Below are positions 9,148 to 20,401 of a DNA stretch of 64,000 nucleotides, piece by piece. The stretch's first letter is position 1. Every line of letters starts with the position of its first letter. Source of the stretch: Sphaerulina vaccinii (lineage: Eukaryota; Ascomycota; Dothideomycetes; Mycosphaerellales; Mycosphaerellaceae); the NCBI GenBank assembly GCA_022570795.1, contig JAKUDP010000006.1, positions 372,001-436,000 on the forward strand, written 5' to 3'. The notes beneath the pieces were generated by a model. It was not told the DNA's origin, did not search any database, and worked only from the letters and a program-made list of their open reading frames with translations. Position numbers and translations under genes: made by a program.

Positions 9148-12100
9148 CTACTCAGACTCCATGCCGAACTTGCTCGCGTCGTCGTAGAGGTCGATTATGC
9201 AACTAGCTGACCAAGCTTGAGTCGGGCACTGTAACACATGTTAGTACTTGACATCTAATTGGCATGAGCATCGCATCAACTTACAGAGTCACCACAGAAA
9301 GAGCCATTGCGGTTGGTAAGCTCTGTGAGTCCTCTCCATGGAGTGTTGTGAATCATCTCCTTGCATCCCTTGAGACGTTGAGTCACTTGCTGGAATGCCT
9401 CTACACGCTCTTCCTTCGTATTGCGACGCTTCAGGTCAAAGTACAACAGAGCGCGAAGGAAGAACCCAGTAGGCCACAACCATTCAGGCCCTTGATGGTA
9501 GTTGCGTCCATGTGCAGTCTGGTAGTTGTCGCTGTCGTCGGAGTTGATGTAGTCTGGGTGGTACTCCATATCGCTCGGGTCAAGAGTAGCCATACCAGTA
9601 GGGCCACGAAGGTTCTTGTCTGCAATCTCCAGTGCGCCCAGAGCATGAGCAGGATCGAAGAGCTCGGGTGCAACAACCATTGCAATTGGGAAGTTGGGTC
9701 GCAGCTGGTACTGTCGGTACTCCTTGGTGCCTCGGTGAACGTCCTTGTAGATACCCTTACGATTGACGACTTGCGGGTTGATGTCGTAGTCATCCCACTC
9801 TGATTGGTCCATGGGAATATAGTATGCGTACTCGAAGTTCTTCTGGATCAGGGCAGCCCACTCGCCATAGGTGATGAGCGTGCCATCGGCCTTCTTCACG
9901 CCATCGAACTTGAACTTGCCGGCCTTCTGCAGTCCATCGACCCAGTGTAGTGCGCTGTACAGCAGACCGGTTATCTCCACTGGTGCACCATCACGAGAAG
10001 TTCCAGGATGACCTTTGTTGCCAGCTTTGGTGGAGTCGCCCATCTTGTCCATCCAGGTACCACAGTTCCACTCGTTGCCGCCATAGATGATGCCATTTGA
10101 CCAATCAGTCTCAATGTCGATGTTGAAGCCTTCGGACTTCATCTGGCTGTCAAGGTCTGGGCCAGCATTATACTCGCGGAAGTGCATGCCTTCAGCGTGA
10201 CGTTGTAGGATCTCTTGAATGATCTCCTCGAATGTGCTGTACTTCGAGTATGCTCGTGGGTCGTCCCATGCGAAGAATGTGTCGTCATATGGCAGGAAAC
10301 GGCGTCTGACACTCTCCTGAAGAAGGCTGTTACCCTCCGGAGCCATCGAAATGTAATCCTGGATGTTCTGGAGGTAAAACCAGACGGAGTCTCGGCTGTT
10401 GAAACGTGGAAGGGTACCAGAGTTGTGTAGGTTGGGAATCATGCCATGTTTGACCAAGCTGCCGAAAGAGTACAGGTGCTCTTTGGCTTCCTCGTAACGG
10501 CTAGTACAAGTAAGCAGACCACGCATGGCAATCATGGTGTCACGACCCCAGACGCGAGCCCAGTCCTGCGCGAAATGCGGCAGACCAGCAGCAAGAGACG
10601 GATCGAGCTTGTCGGGCCAGAGCTTGGCGTTGTCCATATAACCTTGAACTTGGCATGAAACCATAGCCAGGGACTTGAGGAAACGCTGTCCATTGCGGAC
10701 ATTAGGCGACATTTGCTCAATGGCGCGCTCATTGGCAGCCTTCTTCGCAGTGCGAATGACCAGCGCAAAGCATCGCGGTAGCAGGAAGCTGGGTACATTG
10801 CGGATGGCGTCAAATCGTGACTTGAGCCACTCAGCGACGGGAGTAACGCCTCTGTAGATGCCATCCTTGCGTTGTGCGAGCTTCTTCAGTCGTCCAACAA
10901 TGTAGTCCAGAGCCCATTGGCCGTCTCGAAGATGGTTGCAGATCGGGTGGCCAAGGTCGTTGTTTGCAATCACATCGCGCAGGACAGAATACCAGCCCTG
11001 CAGACCACAGTACACGAGGCTGCCATAGCCGGGAATCGTGTATACACCGTCTTCGCCCTTGGACATAGTACGCTCCTCGGAGTCAGCGCGGTACATGATG
11101 GCATTGATATCGTTAAGACCAGCATTTGCAAACGCTTGACGGGCACCAGATGTTAGGTACTTGTCGAGTCCCTCGCTGTGCTCAGCGCCTGGAATCCAGG
11201 TCTCGCAAATGGCAATAGATCCGGGTGGGAAGTCGCTTGGGACAGTGATGACAGTATCATCGCCACGAGACTCGACAGTAAGGCCACGAATGTCCTTGGT
11301 CTTGCTGGGAATACCACGCAGGACTTTGTCGTTGAGCGCTGCTTGTTTCGCCTCCCAACTTTGGTCGACTTCGAGCTTCCATGCGCCCAGCAGCTTGGCC
11401 TTGGTCCCAGTAAGAGTCTGTGGTCCGAAACCAGCATTGCCATTGCCGTAGCCAGGGAAAGCAGTGTGTGCAATCAAGTAGTAGCCCTTTCGTGACTTGG
11501 GGTGAATGCGGTGAACAGTGATGTACTCGCCGTCGTGGTGGACGAAAGTCTCGTTGTACCCATCCTTGCCCATGATGACGTGAAGCTGGTTCATCAGACG
11601 CTTGATGCCACCGGTACCTTCGCTTGGGCCAATCTTCATACTCTGACCATCTTTCAAGTTGCTGTATGGAGAAGTATACTGACGCTTCTCATGCACAAGC
11701 TCGATGAGTGCAGGATACAGCTCGTCCATGCCGAAGACAGAGCCAGATGCCGAAGCACACATGGCCACAAGAGCCGAGTTGGGCAGTGTATCACGACCAT
11801 CGCGGCGCTGTACAGGCGTCTCGTTGTCGTGGGTACAGTCCATGAGCAATGCGTGAATCTTCGAAGGAATGATCTTGTGAATGATCGTCTTGCCATGGGG
11901 CGTGCTTCCGTTAGTCAGACTGCCGTTTGACGCTGGCTTGTCTGCACTAGAGATGTCGTCAACCTCGAAAGATCCAATAGGTCGTCCGCAGTTGACGTGC
12001 ACAAGTTTCGACATCTCGGCAGTGGACCACACTTGCATGGCTTCTCGAATGAGGAAACTGATGCCCAGCTTTTTGCAGTAAAGGAAGTCCATCTTCTCGT

Positions 12101-13944
12101 CACCACTGAAGAGCTCGGCTGCAACAACAAGGTTGGGTTGGACATGACGAGCAGCGTCAAGCATAGCGGATGCCACGTGCAAAGGCGTCGAGTGGCAGTT
12201 GTCAACACGGAAGCCGTGGAAGTGTTTGGCCATGAGCTGAGTGTACTCAGTCATAAACTTCCACAAGAACGGACTGTCGGCTGGAGTAGAGCCCCAGCGA
12301 AGCTTGACACAATCTCCCCAGACGATCAGCTCGCGGCGTAGGTAGACCTTGGACTTTGATCCTGCATTGTCCTTCATGACATCGGCAGCCCAGACCCAGC
12401 CATTGTTCGCCAATGCCAGAGAGTCTGGATCGTGCTGCTTGGTAGTCTCATTCCAAGGCAGTCGAGTAAAGTACGACTCAATCAGTGGACTCGTAATGGT
12501 GATGTCGCCAATCTTCGGGCCGTTGTCCTCAAGGCGCATATACTTGGTACGGTTGAAGATCTGCTCCATCTGTGCCTTCTTGTCGTCGTCGTGCTCCTTG
12601 TACCAGTCGACGTTGAGGCCATTGAGGAAGTGCAGGACAGTGCCGTAAGCAGTACGCTCGTCGGCCGCGTTGTTCTGGTGCTGATCATAGTGGCCGAAAA
12701 GTGCAGTCAAGAGAGCTGCACCGATTCCTGGAACCACATTGCGGCGGAAACGCTCACCCATGCGGTCGGTGCCAGGGCACGCGTTTTGACGAATCCACTC
12801 AATCTTGCCTTCTGGTGACCACGACTTGATGTCCTCGGGCACGTTGATACTGGTATCGATTTGACCTTCCAGCCAGGCTGAAGTGATGGCTTGTGCATTG
12901 TTTGTCGCATCACAAATGTAGAATTCCCAGAGCTTCAATGAGCCATAGACATGGGTCTTGATGCCTTCCATGACCCTGACGAGATCGCCCTCATTGCTCA
13001 GATGAGTTGGCAGGCCCAGAGAATGGAGCTTCGAGGAGTAGTCCAGCAGGGCAGAGTCGAGCTCATAAGCAGCCCGGAGATGTGGTGCAGTCTTGATATT
13101 GTAGCCCGACTCCGGATGCTCTTCCAGCCATTTGCTGTTGTTCGCAGTGTGATTCCAGACAACGTCCGTCAGACTAAGAAGGCCGTATTCATGTTCCATC
13201 TTTTGCACCAGCTCAGCCACATCTTTCTCACCTCCAGGGAAGATAGCCCTGTCGAAAGTGTGCTGATCGTAGATCGAGTATGGCGAGTTGCTGTCACCGC
13301 GCTCCATGAGAGGCGTGAAGTGAACCATGTTGTAGCCTCTCTCGCTGATACCGTGCAGATGGCGGTAGAAGTCATCTGGGTACTTGCCCATGAATTTGGA
13401 CAGCACGGATATGACGGAAATGGCATCGAGAGGAAGTGGCGAGTTGTCTACGTGGAGAGCTGGCGAGACATCGATGTAGTGCGATTCTGTGCGCGTGGGC
13501 TTCGGCGTCTCGACCTCACCAGTTGTGAAGGGAGGAAGGGGCGTGTATGAGCAGTAGAACTCGAAGGCTCCTGCGATGTATACAGGCACATCGATCTGGA
13601 TGGACTCGGTGAAGCTTGGATTGAGCCTGACAGAATGGTCAGCTCTGAATAGCATACACAAGATCGGAACGGCAAGCTCACTTGTACTCGTGGAACTTGC
13701 TGCGATCAAAGGCTTGTCCTTTGGGTGGAATGTTCACCCAGAGACTTCCTTCTCTGCATATTGAGCTTGTTCCTTCGATCTGAAATCGAACACTGTAGGC
13801 AGGTTTCGTGGGTGGTGCAAGGTAGATGTATGGCTGTGAACCTGGCAGGTCTGGAGAGCCATCATCCTTGAGAGGTAACAGATAGACCGTGTTGTTATTG
13901 ATTTGCTGAGGTGACATCTTGGGCAGAGTTTGATGCTCTCTCAA
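9148..13944 (-). CDS. GDB1: Glycogen debranching enzyme (4-alpha-glucanotransferase / amylo-1,6-glucosidase)
   Basis: Three exons: 13682-13944, 9285-13626 and 9148-9228 (4,686 nt, 1,561 aa, the usual eukaryotic length). The introns are 55 and 56 bp. The N-terminal glucanotransferase has MVHFTPLMERG, FRVDNCHSTPLHV (nucleophile Asp), AELFSGDEKMD (acid/base Glu) and LMDCTHDNETP (third acidic residue). The C-terminal glucosidase has RDTMIAMRGL and NEWNCGTWMDKMG. The last 27 residues, CPTQAWSAS onward, come from exon 3 and match the conserved end of the family. It removes alpha-1,6 branches during cytosolic glycogen breakdown. The start could be the ATG at 13944 or an in-frame ATG nine codons later. 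All key residues appear intact. Confidence 0.95.
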
Positions 13945-14727
13945 CTGAATGAGAAGGACTCGTCCGGGCCCGATTCTGCTGGTCTTGTCAATGCAGTTTG
14001 AGAGGTGCTGGCAAGACCGCCGGAGGTAGCTGTGCTGATAGGTTTGTGAGGTATGTAGGTTTTAGCTGAGGTCGAGCTGTAGTCTATGGCGGTGGGCGAA
14101 AGCTATCGTCAGAGTCGTGTAATCGTAAAATCTGTGCAATGAGTGACAATGTGCGATATATCGCCTCGTGAGGTCTGCTGTGGTGGTAGAGGTGATGGCG
14201 AGAGGAATGAGAAGAAAGAGGCAGATCTGACAGTGACGAGCAACAGTCTGTTTACCGACCTTTCGCTCTTTCTCTCAAGCCTCAATGCATGCAAAAAGAA
14301 GCATCCTGCAGTACCGAACCATGCTTTGAGAGGAAGCTACTGCTGTACGAATGGTTGAGGCTCAGAAAAGTACTCCACCTGTACCTGCCTCCCGCGGGAG
14401 CATGTCATCGTCGATCTCTGCCATTCTTGCTCGTATGCATGCACTTCCGCCGCGCGTGAGCACCTGATGCGATCCTGACATCGATGAAAGTGAAGCGGTG
14501 TGCTCTGTCGTTGTTGTGCATGTCTGTTGCGAGTATATTCTGTGACTTGGCGAGAGTCTCAACACAATCCTAGTCGACGCCATGCACGAAGCACTGGCCA
14601 TCTCCGCGCCTTCCCACACTTCCCGCATGTTCTCCACAATCTTATCGATAGTGAGCAGGAGCCAGGTCCGCCGTGAAGAAATCCGCAAGCTTGTGACGAT
14701 CATCAACACAACATTTTATGCTTGGAA
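13945..14727. other. Divergent promoter region between GDB1 and TRM61
   Basis: The 783 bp separate two divergently transcribed genes. It contains pyrimidine-rich tracts near 13,950-14,050 and a GA-rich tract near 14,170-14,230. Short open frames (14109-14358, 14362-14709) show no motif. Confidence 0.4.
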
Positions 14728-16160
14728 ATGTCGCGTCCTTCACCATTCTTCTATACGACATCCCACGCCGATGTGGATGACCTTGCTATCCTGCATCTGA
14801 AGCGCGACAGTCTAATCCCAGTCAAGCTTTCAGAGACATCGGACCAAGGATATGCGGAAGGAGCAGTCACGAACACGCGATTTGGCAGCTATCCTCACAA
14901 AACATTGATTGGGCTGGAATGGGGGAGTCAGGTCAGCGCCAGCAAAGTTGATACTGGTAGTAGAGGTCGAAAAAGCAAGGCGAAGGATAAGAATGCTTCC
15001 CAGAACGGCGTCGAGCAACCAGGCTCAGTGGAGGAGAAAGGCAGCAAGAAGCGCACATCTGAGACACAGGAGATACTAGAATTGCCAGCGAAGAAACGCA
15101 AGGGCGTCAATGGAGATAGTCCTGCAGTGAAGGCTCCCGAAGCAGGCTCGGGCTTCCTCCACATTCTCCCACCAACACCAGAATCATGGACATCTTCATT
15201 GGATCACAGGACCCAAGTGGTATACACTCCAGACTACAGCTATATCTTACAACGACTGCGAGTGCGACCAGGAAGCACGATCATTGAAGCAGGAGCAGGA
15301 AGTGGCAGTTTCACCCACGCAGCATCGCGAGCTGTATTCAATGGATATCCTGCTGAATCACCGACCAAACGACGAAAGATGGGCAAAGTCTGCAGTTTCG
15401 AATATCACGAGCCCAGAGTTGTCACTCTCCGTCAGGAACTTACTGAGCATGGCCTGAATGGAGTGGTAGAGCTTACGCATCGCGATGTGTGCAACGATGG
15501 CTTCTTACTCGCAGATGGCAGCTCACCCAAGACTAATGCTATCTTCCTTGACCTGCCCGCACCTTGGACCGCTCTTCAACATCTAACGCGAGATGGGCCG
15601 AACTCGCCACTCAATCCAGATGAACCGATTCACATCTGCTCCTTCTCTCCATGCATTGAACAAGTCATCGCAACATGTTCGGCGCTCCGGAAGCTCGGCT
15701 GGGCAGGCATCAGCATGGTTGAAGTACAGAATCGTCGGATTGATGTCCGGAGAGAACGTGTAGGTCTGAAGGAAGAAGGATTACGTGGTGTGAACGCCAC
15801 AGCTGCGAACGTCGATGAAGCTCTAGAGCGATTACGGTAAGCAGTATACCCGTCCACGAGCTACGGCCGAGCTGACAGAAGACCAGACAAGATATCATCT
15901 CGCAATCCGAAAAACGCTCACAAGGCAATGTCCTCACGAAATCCGAACGCCTTTCGCAGATCAAAAAAGAAGCCGAAGAACGCAAGCTCTACAAGGAAGG
16001 TAGATTAGTGCACAGAACTGAACCAGAAGTCAGGACGCACACGAGTTACCTAGTTTTTGCTATTCTACCACGAGCCTGGTCAGAAGCGGACGAGAAGGCT
16101 GCTGATGAGGAGTTCCCACTTGGAGATGTCATGACGCCTGGTGGCGGCTCGGTCAAATAG
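14728..16160 (+). CDS. TRM61: tRNA (adenine-58-N1) methyltransferase catalytic subunit Trm61, reading frame apparently broken
   Basis: Exon 1 (14728-15838) encodes the N-terminal beta domain (TLIGLEWGSQ), a Lys-rich insert with KKRK, then the methyltransferase core: HRTQVVYTPDYSYI, IIEAGAGSGSFTHA (AdoMet binding), CSFEYHEPRV, LDLPAPW and EVQNRRIDVRRERVGL. It makes m1A58 in tRNA with Trm6 in the nucleus. After a GTAAGC donor at 15839 and an acceptor near 15880, the conserved C-terminal part (GRLVHRTEPE, RTHTSYLVFAILP) sits in a frame that no GT-AG pair I tried joins without a 1-nt error. That frame then meets TAG at 16158-16160, although KKVRAKLEPWN-like sequence and a further plausible intron follow. 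Pseudogenisation, or sequence errors in a real gene, are both possible. Confidence 0.8.
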
Positions 16161-16659
16161 AAGAAGGTCCGAGCGAAGCTGGAGCCGTGGAACAGAGCGA
16201 CAAAGTAAGCGTAAACGCGAATAAGCCCCATGCCGTCAAGCGCACTAACAGAGCAGTATCAATCAAGACCATCTAGCAGAGACACGTGCGCAAGATCTGA
16301 TACCAGTCCCAACCATCTGAACGGTTCTAATCCGATACCACGTTCCCGGTTCTCCTTGCTGAAGACTGCCGGAGACACATGCGCAACTCTCTTTGTTTTG
16401 CTGTGAAGGGTTGGTGGATTACTGGATGAAAGTGTTGCACCACTAACGGGCGTCGTTCAGAAGCCGAATTGGAATGTGTCACTTGTGTAACATGGTGGGA
16501 CCACAGCGCTAAGCAACCCGGACAAGAACAAAACGAAACACACGTGCGGGAAAAGAATGAATGAGAGAAGGGGTCAAGATTTTGGCAAAAACATCGCCCT
16601 CGAAGCAATGGTGCCGGCGTCATCCAGGACGGGTAGAGATCTCCACAGGTCTTCGTCAT

Positions 16660-19140
16660 GTCTCTTGATATAGGCGTTTGTCAAGCATTGGCTATACCAA
16701 CGTCTTACTAATTAGGCCACTAAGCCTGGACGACTGTTGGAAGTGGAAGACATGTGATCCTATATGAATGCTCACAGCTCGGCGCATCTCGGCAATAAAA
16801 GGTTGAAGCGAGAAGACAAAGGCAAGGGGCAAAACAATCGCCCGAGACGAGTTGATATTGCCCAATTGCGGCGAGCAAATATCCTTAGGCTTGTACTCAG
16901 TCTTGAAGATTTGACTCGCTCGACATGTTAGTCGAGCATCAACTTCGCTGACGACTTACTGACTAGGCCACTGAGCCTGGGCGACTGATGAAAGTGTAGG
17001 ATATGTGATACTATATAAATGCTCACAACTCAGCGCATCTCAGATTTGAAGAGTTGGATCGAAAGGACAAAAGCGAGAGGCAAAACAATCGCCGGAGACG
17101 AGCTGATACCGTGCACGAAGGAAAGCTGGCTGAAGGCATTACTGTGTCTTCAAGACTTCACTCGTTCGACATGTTAAGTCAAGCATCAACATAGCTGACG
17201 ACTTACTGACTAGGCCATATAGGCTAGACGATTGTTGAGATGACGAGGAAGGTAATGCTATATGGATGTCCAAATGAGCGCATTGCAGCGTGAAACAAAG
17301 CATGGGGATGGGCAAAACGAATAGCAAAACAATCGTCCGAGACGACCTGATATCGCTAATGAGCTCCCGTTCGAAGGCATTACTCTGTCTTCAAGTCTTG
17401 ACTCACTCGACATTTTAGTCAAACATCAGTATAGCTGACGACTTACTGACTGAGCCACGGAGCCTGGACGACTGTTGAAGATACGTCGAACACAAAAGTA
17501 TATGTAGGCCGCTAGCACAAAAAGACTTCTTGACTAAATGATCGGTGAAAGGCAGGCAAAAGACAAAATAATCGACAGACCATGTCTCACACGGACTTCA
17601 CACAGACAAATGCAGGAATACATCTTATTCGCCGAAGATTGATCTGTAATATCTATCAGGCATCAGCTGCACTGACGACTTACTAACTAGGCTACGAAGC
17701 CTGGCACGATTATTGGAGGTGGAGGTATTGGAGGCGTATATGATACTTGCTTCTTTGCTAAGTGAAGCAAAAGTACGAAAAGTTTGAAGTGAGAAGCAAA
17801 ACAATCGCCTTGTGGACAGATGGCACCATCTGCACGGAGCATGAGCTGCTGTTGGCTCAATCTCAGGAAGTTGCCGCATTTGAATCGAGCATCAGCAACG
17901 CCGACGACTTACTGACTAGGCCAAAGAGGCCCGGACGACTGTTGAAAATGCTGAATCCCCAAAAGTGTATGATACCTGCTTCGGAGACTGCATGTGGAAA
18001 AGATGAGGAGATCATACACAAAAGCCAAACAATCGCCTTCGACTTCTGGCTTTGTGCACAGATTGTCCGGATTGAAGTATAATTACTTCTGCCTACGGAT
18101 CTCGCCAAGTACTATCAAGCATCAGTATAACCGATGCTTTACTAACTCAGCCACGGAGGCTTCGGTCGATTGTTGAAGATGATGAATCCCAGAAGTGTAT
18201 AACGCTTGTTTCTGGCATATCCGGACGAGGAAAGGATGGGAAGTTCAGAGTGAGAAGCAAAACAATGACTATTAGCTCTTGGTAGACGTCAAGAAACCCC
18301 TATTCGAGCTGCTATCCACTCCTTCTAAGGACTCTCGCACATATCCTGCAAGCATCAGCTATGCCAACGACTTACCGACTTGGCCAAGGAGGCTAGGACG
18401 ACTGTTGAAATGATGGATCTTGAGACGTATATGATGCCTATTTAGCCGTACTCTGTGTCAAAAGAGAAGTTCAGAATGAGGAGCGATACGATCGCCTTCG
18501 ACTCTTGGCTGACGGCGCCTCTAGCGTGCAGAGAGTAAGCACCACTATCGGCTCACTGTGCAAATCTCAGCAAAGTCCTGTTCAAGCATCAGCTATACCG
18601 ACGACTTACAGACTGAGCCACGGAGGCTAGGACAACTGTTGAAGATGATGAATTTGGAGACGTATATGACACTTACACTGGTTGGGTATACTTGGCAATT
18701 AAAAAGACACAATGGCCAGATTGAGAGGCAAAACAATAGCCACTAGACCTCAAGGCTCGCAAGTGGATTCGAGCAGAGGCAGTAGACCTGACGAAGTTCG
18801 GCCAAATGCACTATGTCAGACGTCAGCTATGCCAACGAGTTACTGACTAGACCAATGAGGGTGGGCTGTTCGTTGAGAGTCTTTGATTTTAAATTGGCTA
18901 TAGAGCTTAGCCCCAGAGCATCGCCGACGCAAAATGGAAGTGTATTGATTGGTAAAAATGCATCTTATGAGCAGGCCAATCACACCCAGTCGTGATGATA
19001 TCAGTACCACGGTGTCCCTTCCATTGCAATGTGTATGGTATGAGCGGGCAGGTCGTCCAAGATGCTACCAGACATCAGATATACCGACGATTTACAGTCT
19101 TCCCACTAGACCAAGGTGGTTTGTTGAGAAAGGGTGATTG
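16660..19140. repeat. Array A: 11 degenerate ~240-bp units with conserved cores (candidate ncRNA family)
   Basis: Cores (the ACGACTTAC-like element) begin at 16700, 16951, 17198, 17438, 17675, 17904, 18134, 18368, 18601, 18836 and 19087, so the period is 229-251 bp. Each unit has, in order on the plus strand: GCATCA; GACGACTTAC; a small hairpin of type AGCC-loop-GGCT; GACGACTGTTGAAG; a TATATGA-like block; and GCAAAACAATCGCC, which starts 115-129 bp after the core start in the first nine units. Between blocks the units differ strongly. No frame is open across units on either strand; peptides such as LVSKSSA seen on the minus strand follow from the core. Constrained blocks in diverged spacers suggest selection on each unit. 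The identity is unknown; see findings. Confidence 0.85.
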
Positions 19141-19681
19141 CTAATTGATAATGGATGTCAATTGAAACGTGAGTGCTCCTTGGGGAGTGAATGGAGTCGG
19201 CGAGTCGCCTGGCTGCTGACTGTGTTCACGGAGATCCGCAGGAGTATAGTGAGGTCTGATGTTGCTGCTTGATTACTCGACCAGGCCTTTCGCGGTCCAC
19301 CGCTAGTACTTGCTAATTGATAAAGGACCATTGGAGACGCATCTCCTCGACAGTCAGTGACCTCCCAACAGCTTCCCTGTATCTTGGCCCCATCAACGTC
19401 AGCAGAGGAATCCGAATGGTACCTCCTCGATCCAGAATATGTCCTAGTGTTTCTTGGTACTTTGATGAGCACCAATCCCAGGCGTGAATGACTTCGCGAA
19501 ATGCTCTCCCGAGTATTCGCTATTGGCTGCTCTAATCTCGCTCCGCAGGACCTGGAGTCACACCTCTCCGGCAAGCTGAGATACTCCTAGGCACCTCAAG
19601 TGCAGAGCGCATGCAGTGTGGACTACGTGCGTCAAGTCGAGACAGTTGCTCAATCCTATCTATCGGACCCAGCACACCATA
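19141..19681. other. Spacer between array A and the 2EXR gene
   Basis: It lies at the 3' side of the minus-strand 2EXR gene. A minus open frame at 19158-19574 (138 codons) has no motif and Ser/Arg-biased composition. I could not place another array unit here beyond the one at 19087. Confidence 0.4.
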
Positions 19682-20401
19682 TCATCTGTTATAAGCAGCA
19701 AAGCCCAGTGGCGCTGCCGTTCGAGAGCCATCTCCACTCAACAACTCCATCGAATTTATGCGATGACAACAGTACCATCCCGATGTTGGCTCCTCGATGC
19801 GAAGCACGTGTTTTCCAAGCGCGGAGTTAAATTGGTTCACCAAGTCGATCGTGATCAGCCTCGCGAGGTGGTCGTAGGTGTCGGAATGATAATCATTGTA
19901 GTGGAGGTGTAAGGGCACTCCCACATGCCTTACGTGATCTGCAGAGCCACTCGGCAAGGTTCGTGTCCAACTGTCGAGTAGAGTGAGCGCCGTGCGGACA
20001 GATTGATGAAAGCATGTTTCAGGAAGTCGGAATCGTGTATGGGTGTAGTAGGCCTTGAGAGCTTCAGCACGGGTCTGATGGCAAGCAGCAAGCAACCCGA
20101 AATTTCGGGCTTCGTAGCCGGAAGAGGAGATTTCCACTCTTGTAGAGTCGAAGGTCATCTCGTAGATGATGTCGCGCAATTCTCTAGGAAGACTGAGGAA
20201 TGTAGACTTGATGCTTGGTGGAAATGCTTCAAGAGATTGAGGTCCTTGCGATGGCATCTGTGACACAGCGCTTTGCGGCGAAGTTGACAGGAGCGTTGAC
20301 TCTTTCTGTGGACCTGGGAGTTTCACTCGTGGACGTCGAGCATCGCCAGAGTACACCGGGTGACTCCTTCCCTCTGGCGGCGGTGGTGCTGGCGCGTCCA
20401 T
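19682..20401 (-). CDS. 2EXR/F-box-like domain protein
   Basis: A single exon; the ATG at 20401 opens a 239-residue protein with a Pro-rich start (DAPAPPPPEGR). The frame is open further to an ATG at 20527, but the extension lacks conserved character. FLSLPRELRDIIYEMTF at about residues 68-84 is the leading helix of the 2EXR/F-box-like domain, abundant in dothideomycete genomes. LLAACHQTRAEAL, the usual second helix pair, follows. The remainder is a typical species-specific tail. Such proteins are generally of unknown function; a Skp1-adaptor role is only an analogy. A second protein with this domain lies at 26413-27942. Confidence 0.7.
   Translation of the reverse strand: MDAPAPPPPEGRSHPVYSGDARRPRVKLPGPQKESTLLSTSPQSAVSQMPSQGPQSLEAFPPSIKSTFLSLPRELRDIIYEMTFDSTRVEISSSGYEARNFGLLAACHQTRAEALKAYYTHTRFRLPETCFHQSVRTALTLLDSWTRTLPSGSADHVRHVGVPLHLHYNDYHSDTYDHLARLITIDLVNQFNSALGKHVLRIEEPTSGWYCCHRINSMELLSGDGSRTAAPLGFAAYNR

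Noticed and set aside
15759..15880. GTAGGT donor in TRM61 giving an in-phase intron to 15880
   Set aside because: It would remove the RVGLKEEGLRGV block, which looks conserved in Trm61 proteins, so it is unlikely to be the real intron.
16690..17240. CTTACTGACTAG / CTTACTAACTAG in the cores as intron branch point plus acceptor
   Set aside because: Branch-to-acceptor distance would be about 2 nt and no exon-like sequence follows; the match recurs as part of the core.
17625..18108. Minus-strand frames in array A with a recurring LVSKSSA...LMLD peptide, considered as a repeated secreted-peptide precursor
   Set aside because: Stops and non-triplet length differences separate the units, no signal peptide is present, and the peptide is a direct consequence of the conserved nucleotide core.
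18590..18660. C/D-box snoRNA (CTGA and ATGATGA in the core region)
   Set aside because: On the plus strand the D-like box precedes the C-like box, the C-like box occurs in only some units, and there is no terminal stem.
19087..19130. A true tRNA gene suggested by GTCTAGTGG on the minus strand
   Set aside because: No acceptor stem, anticodon arm or TTCRA loop could be folded around it; only the A-box-like string matches.
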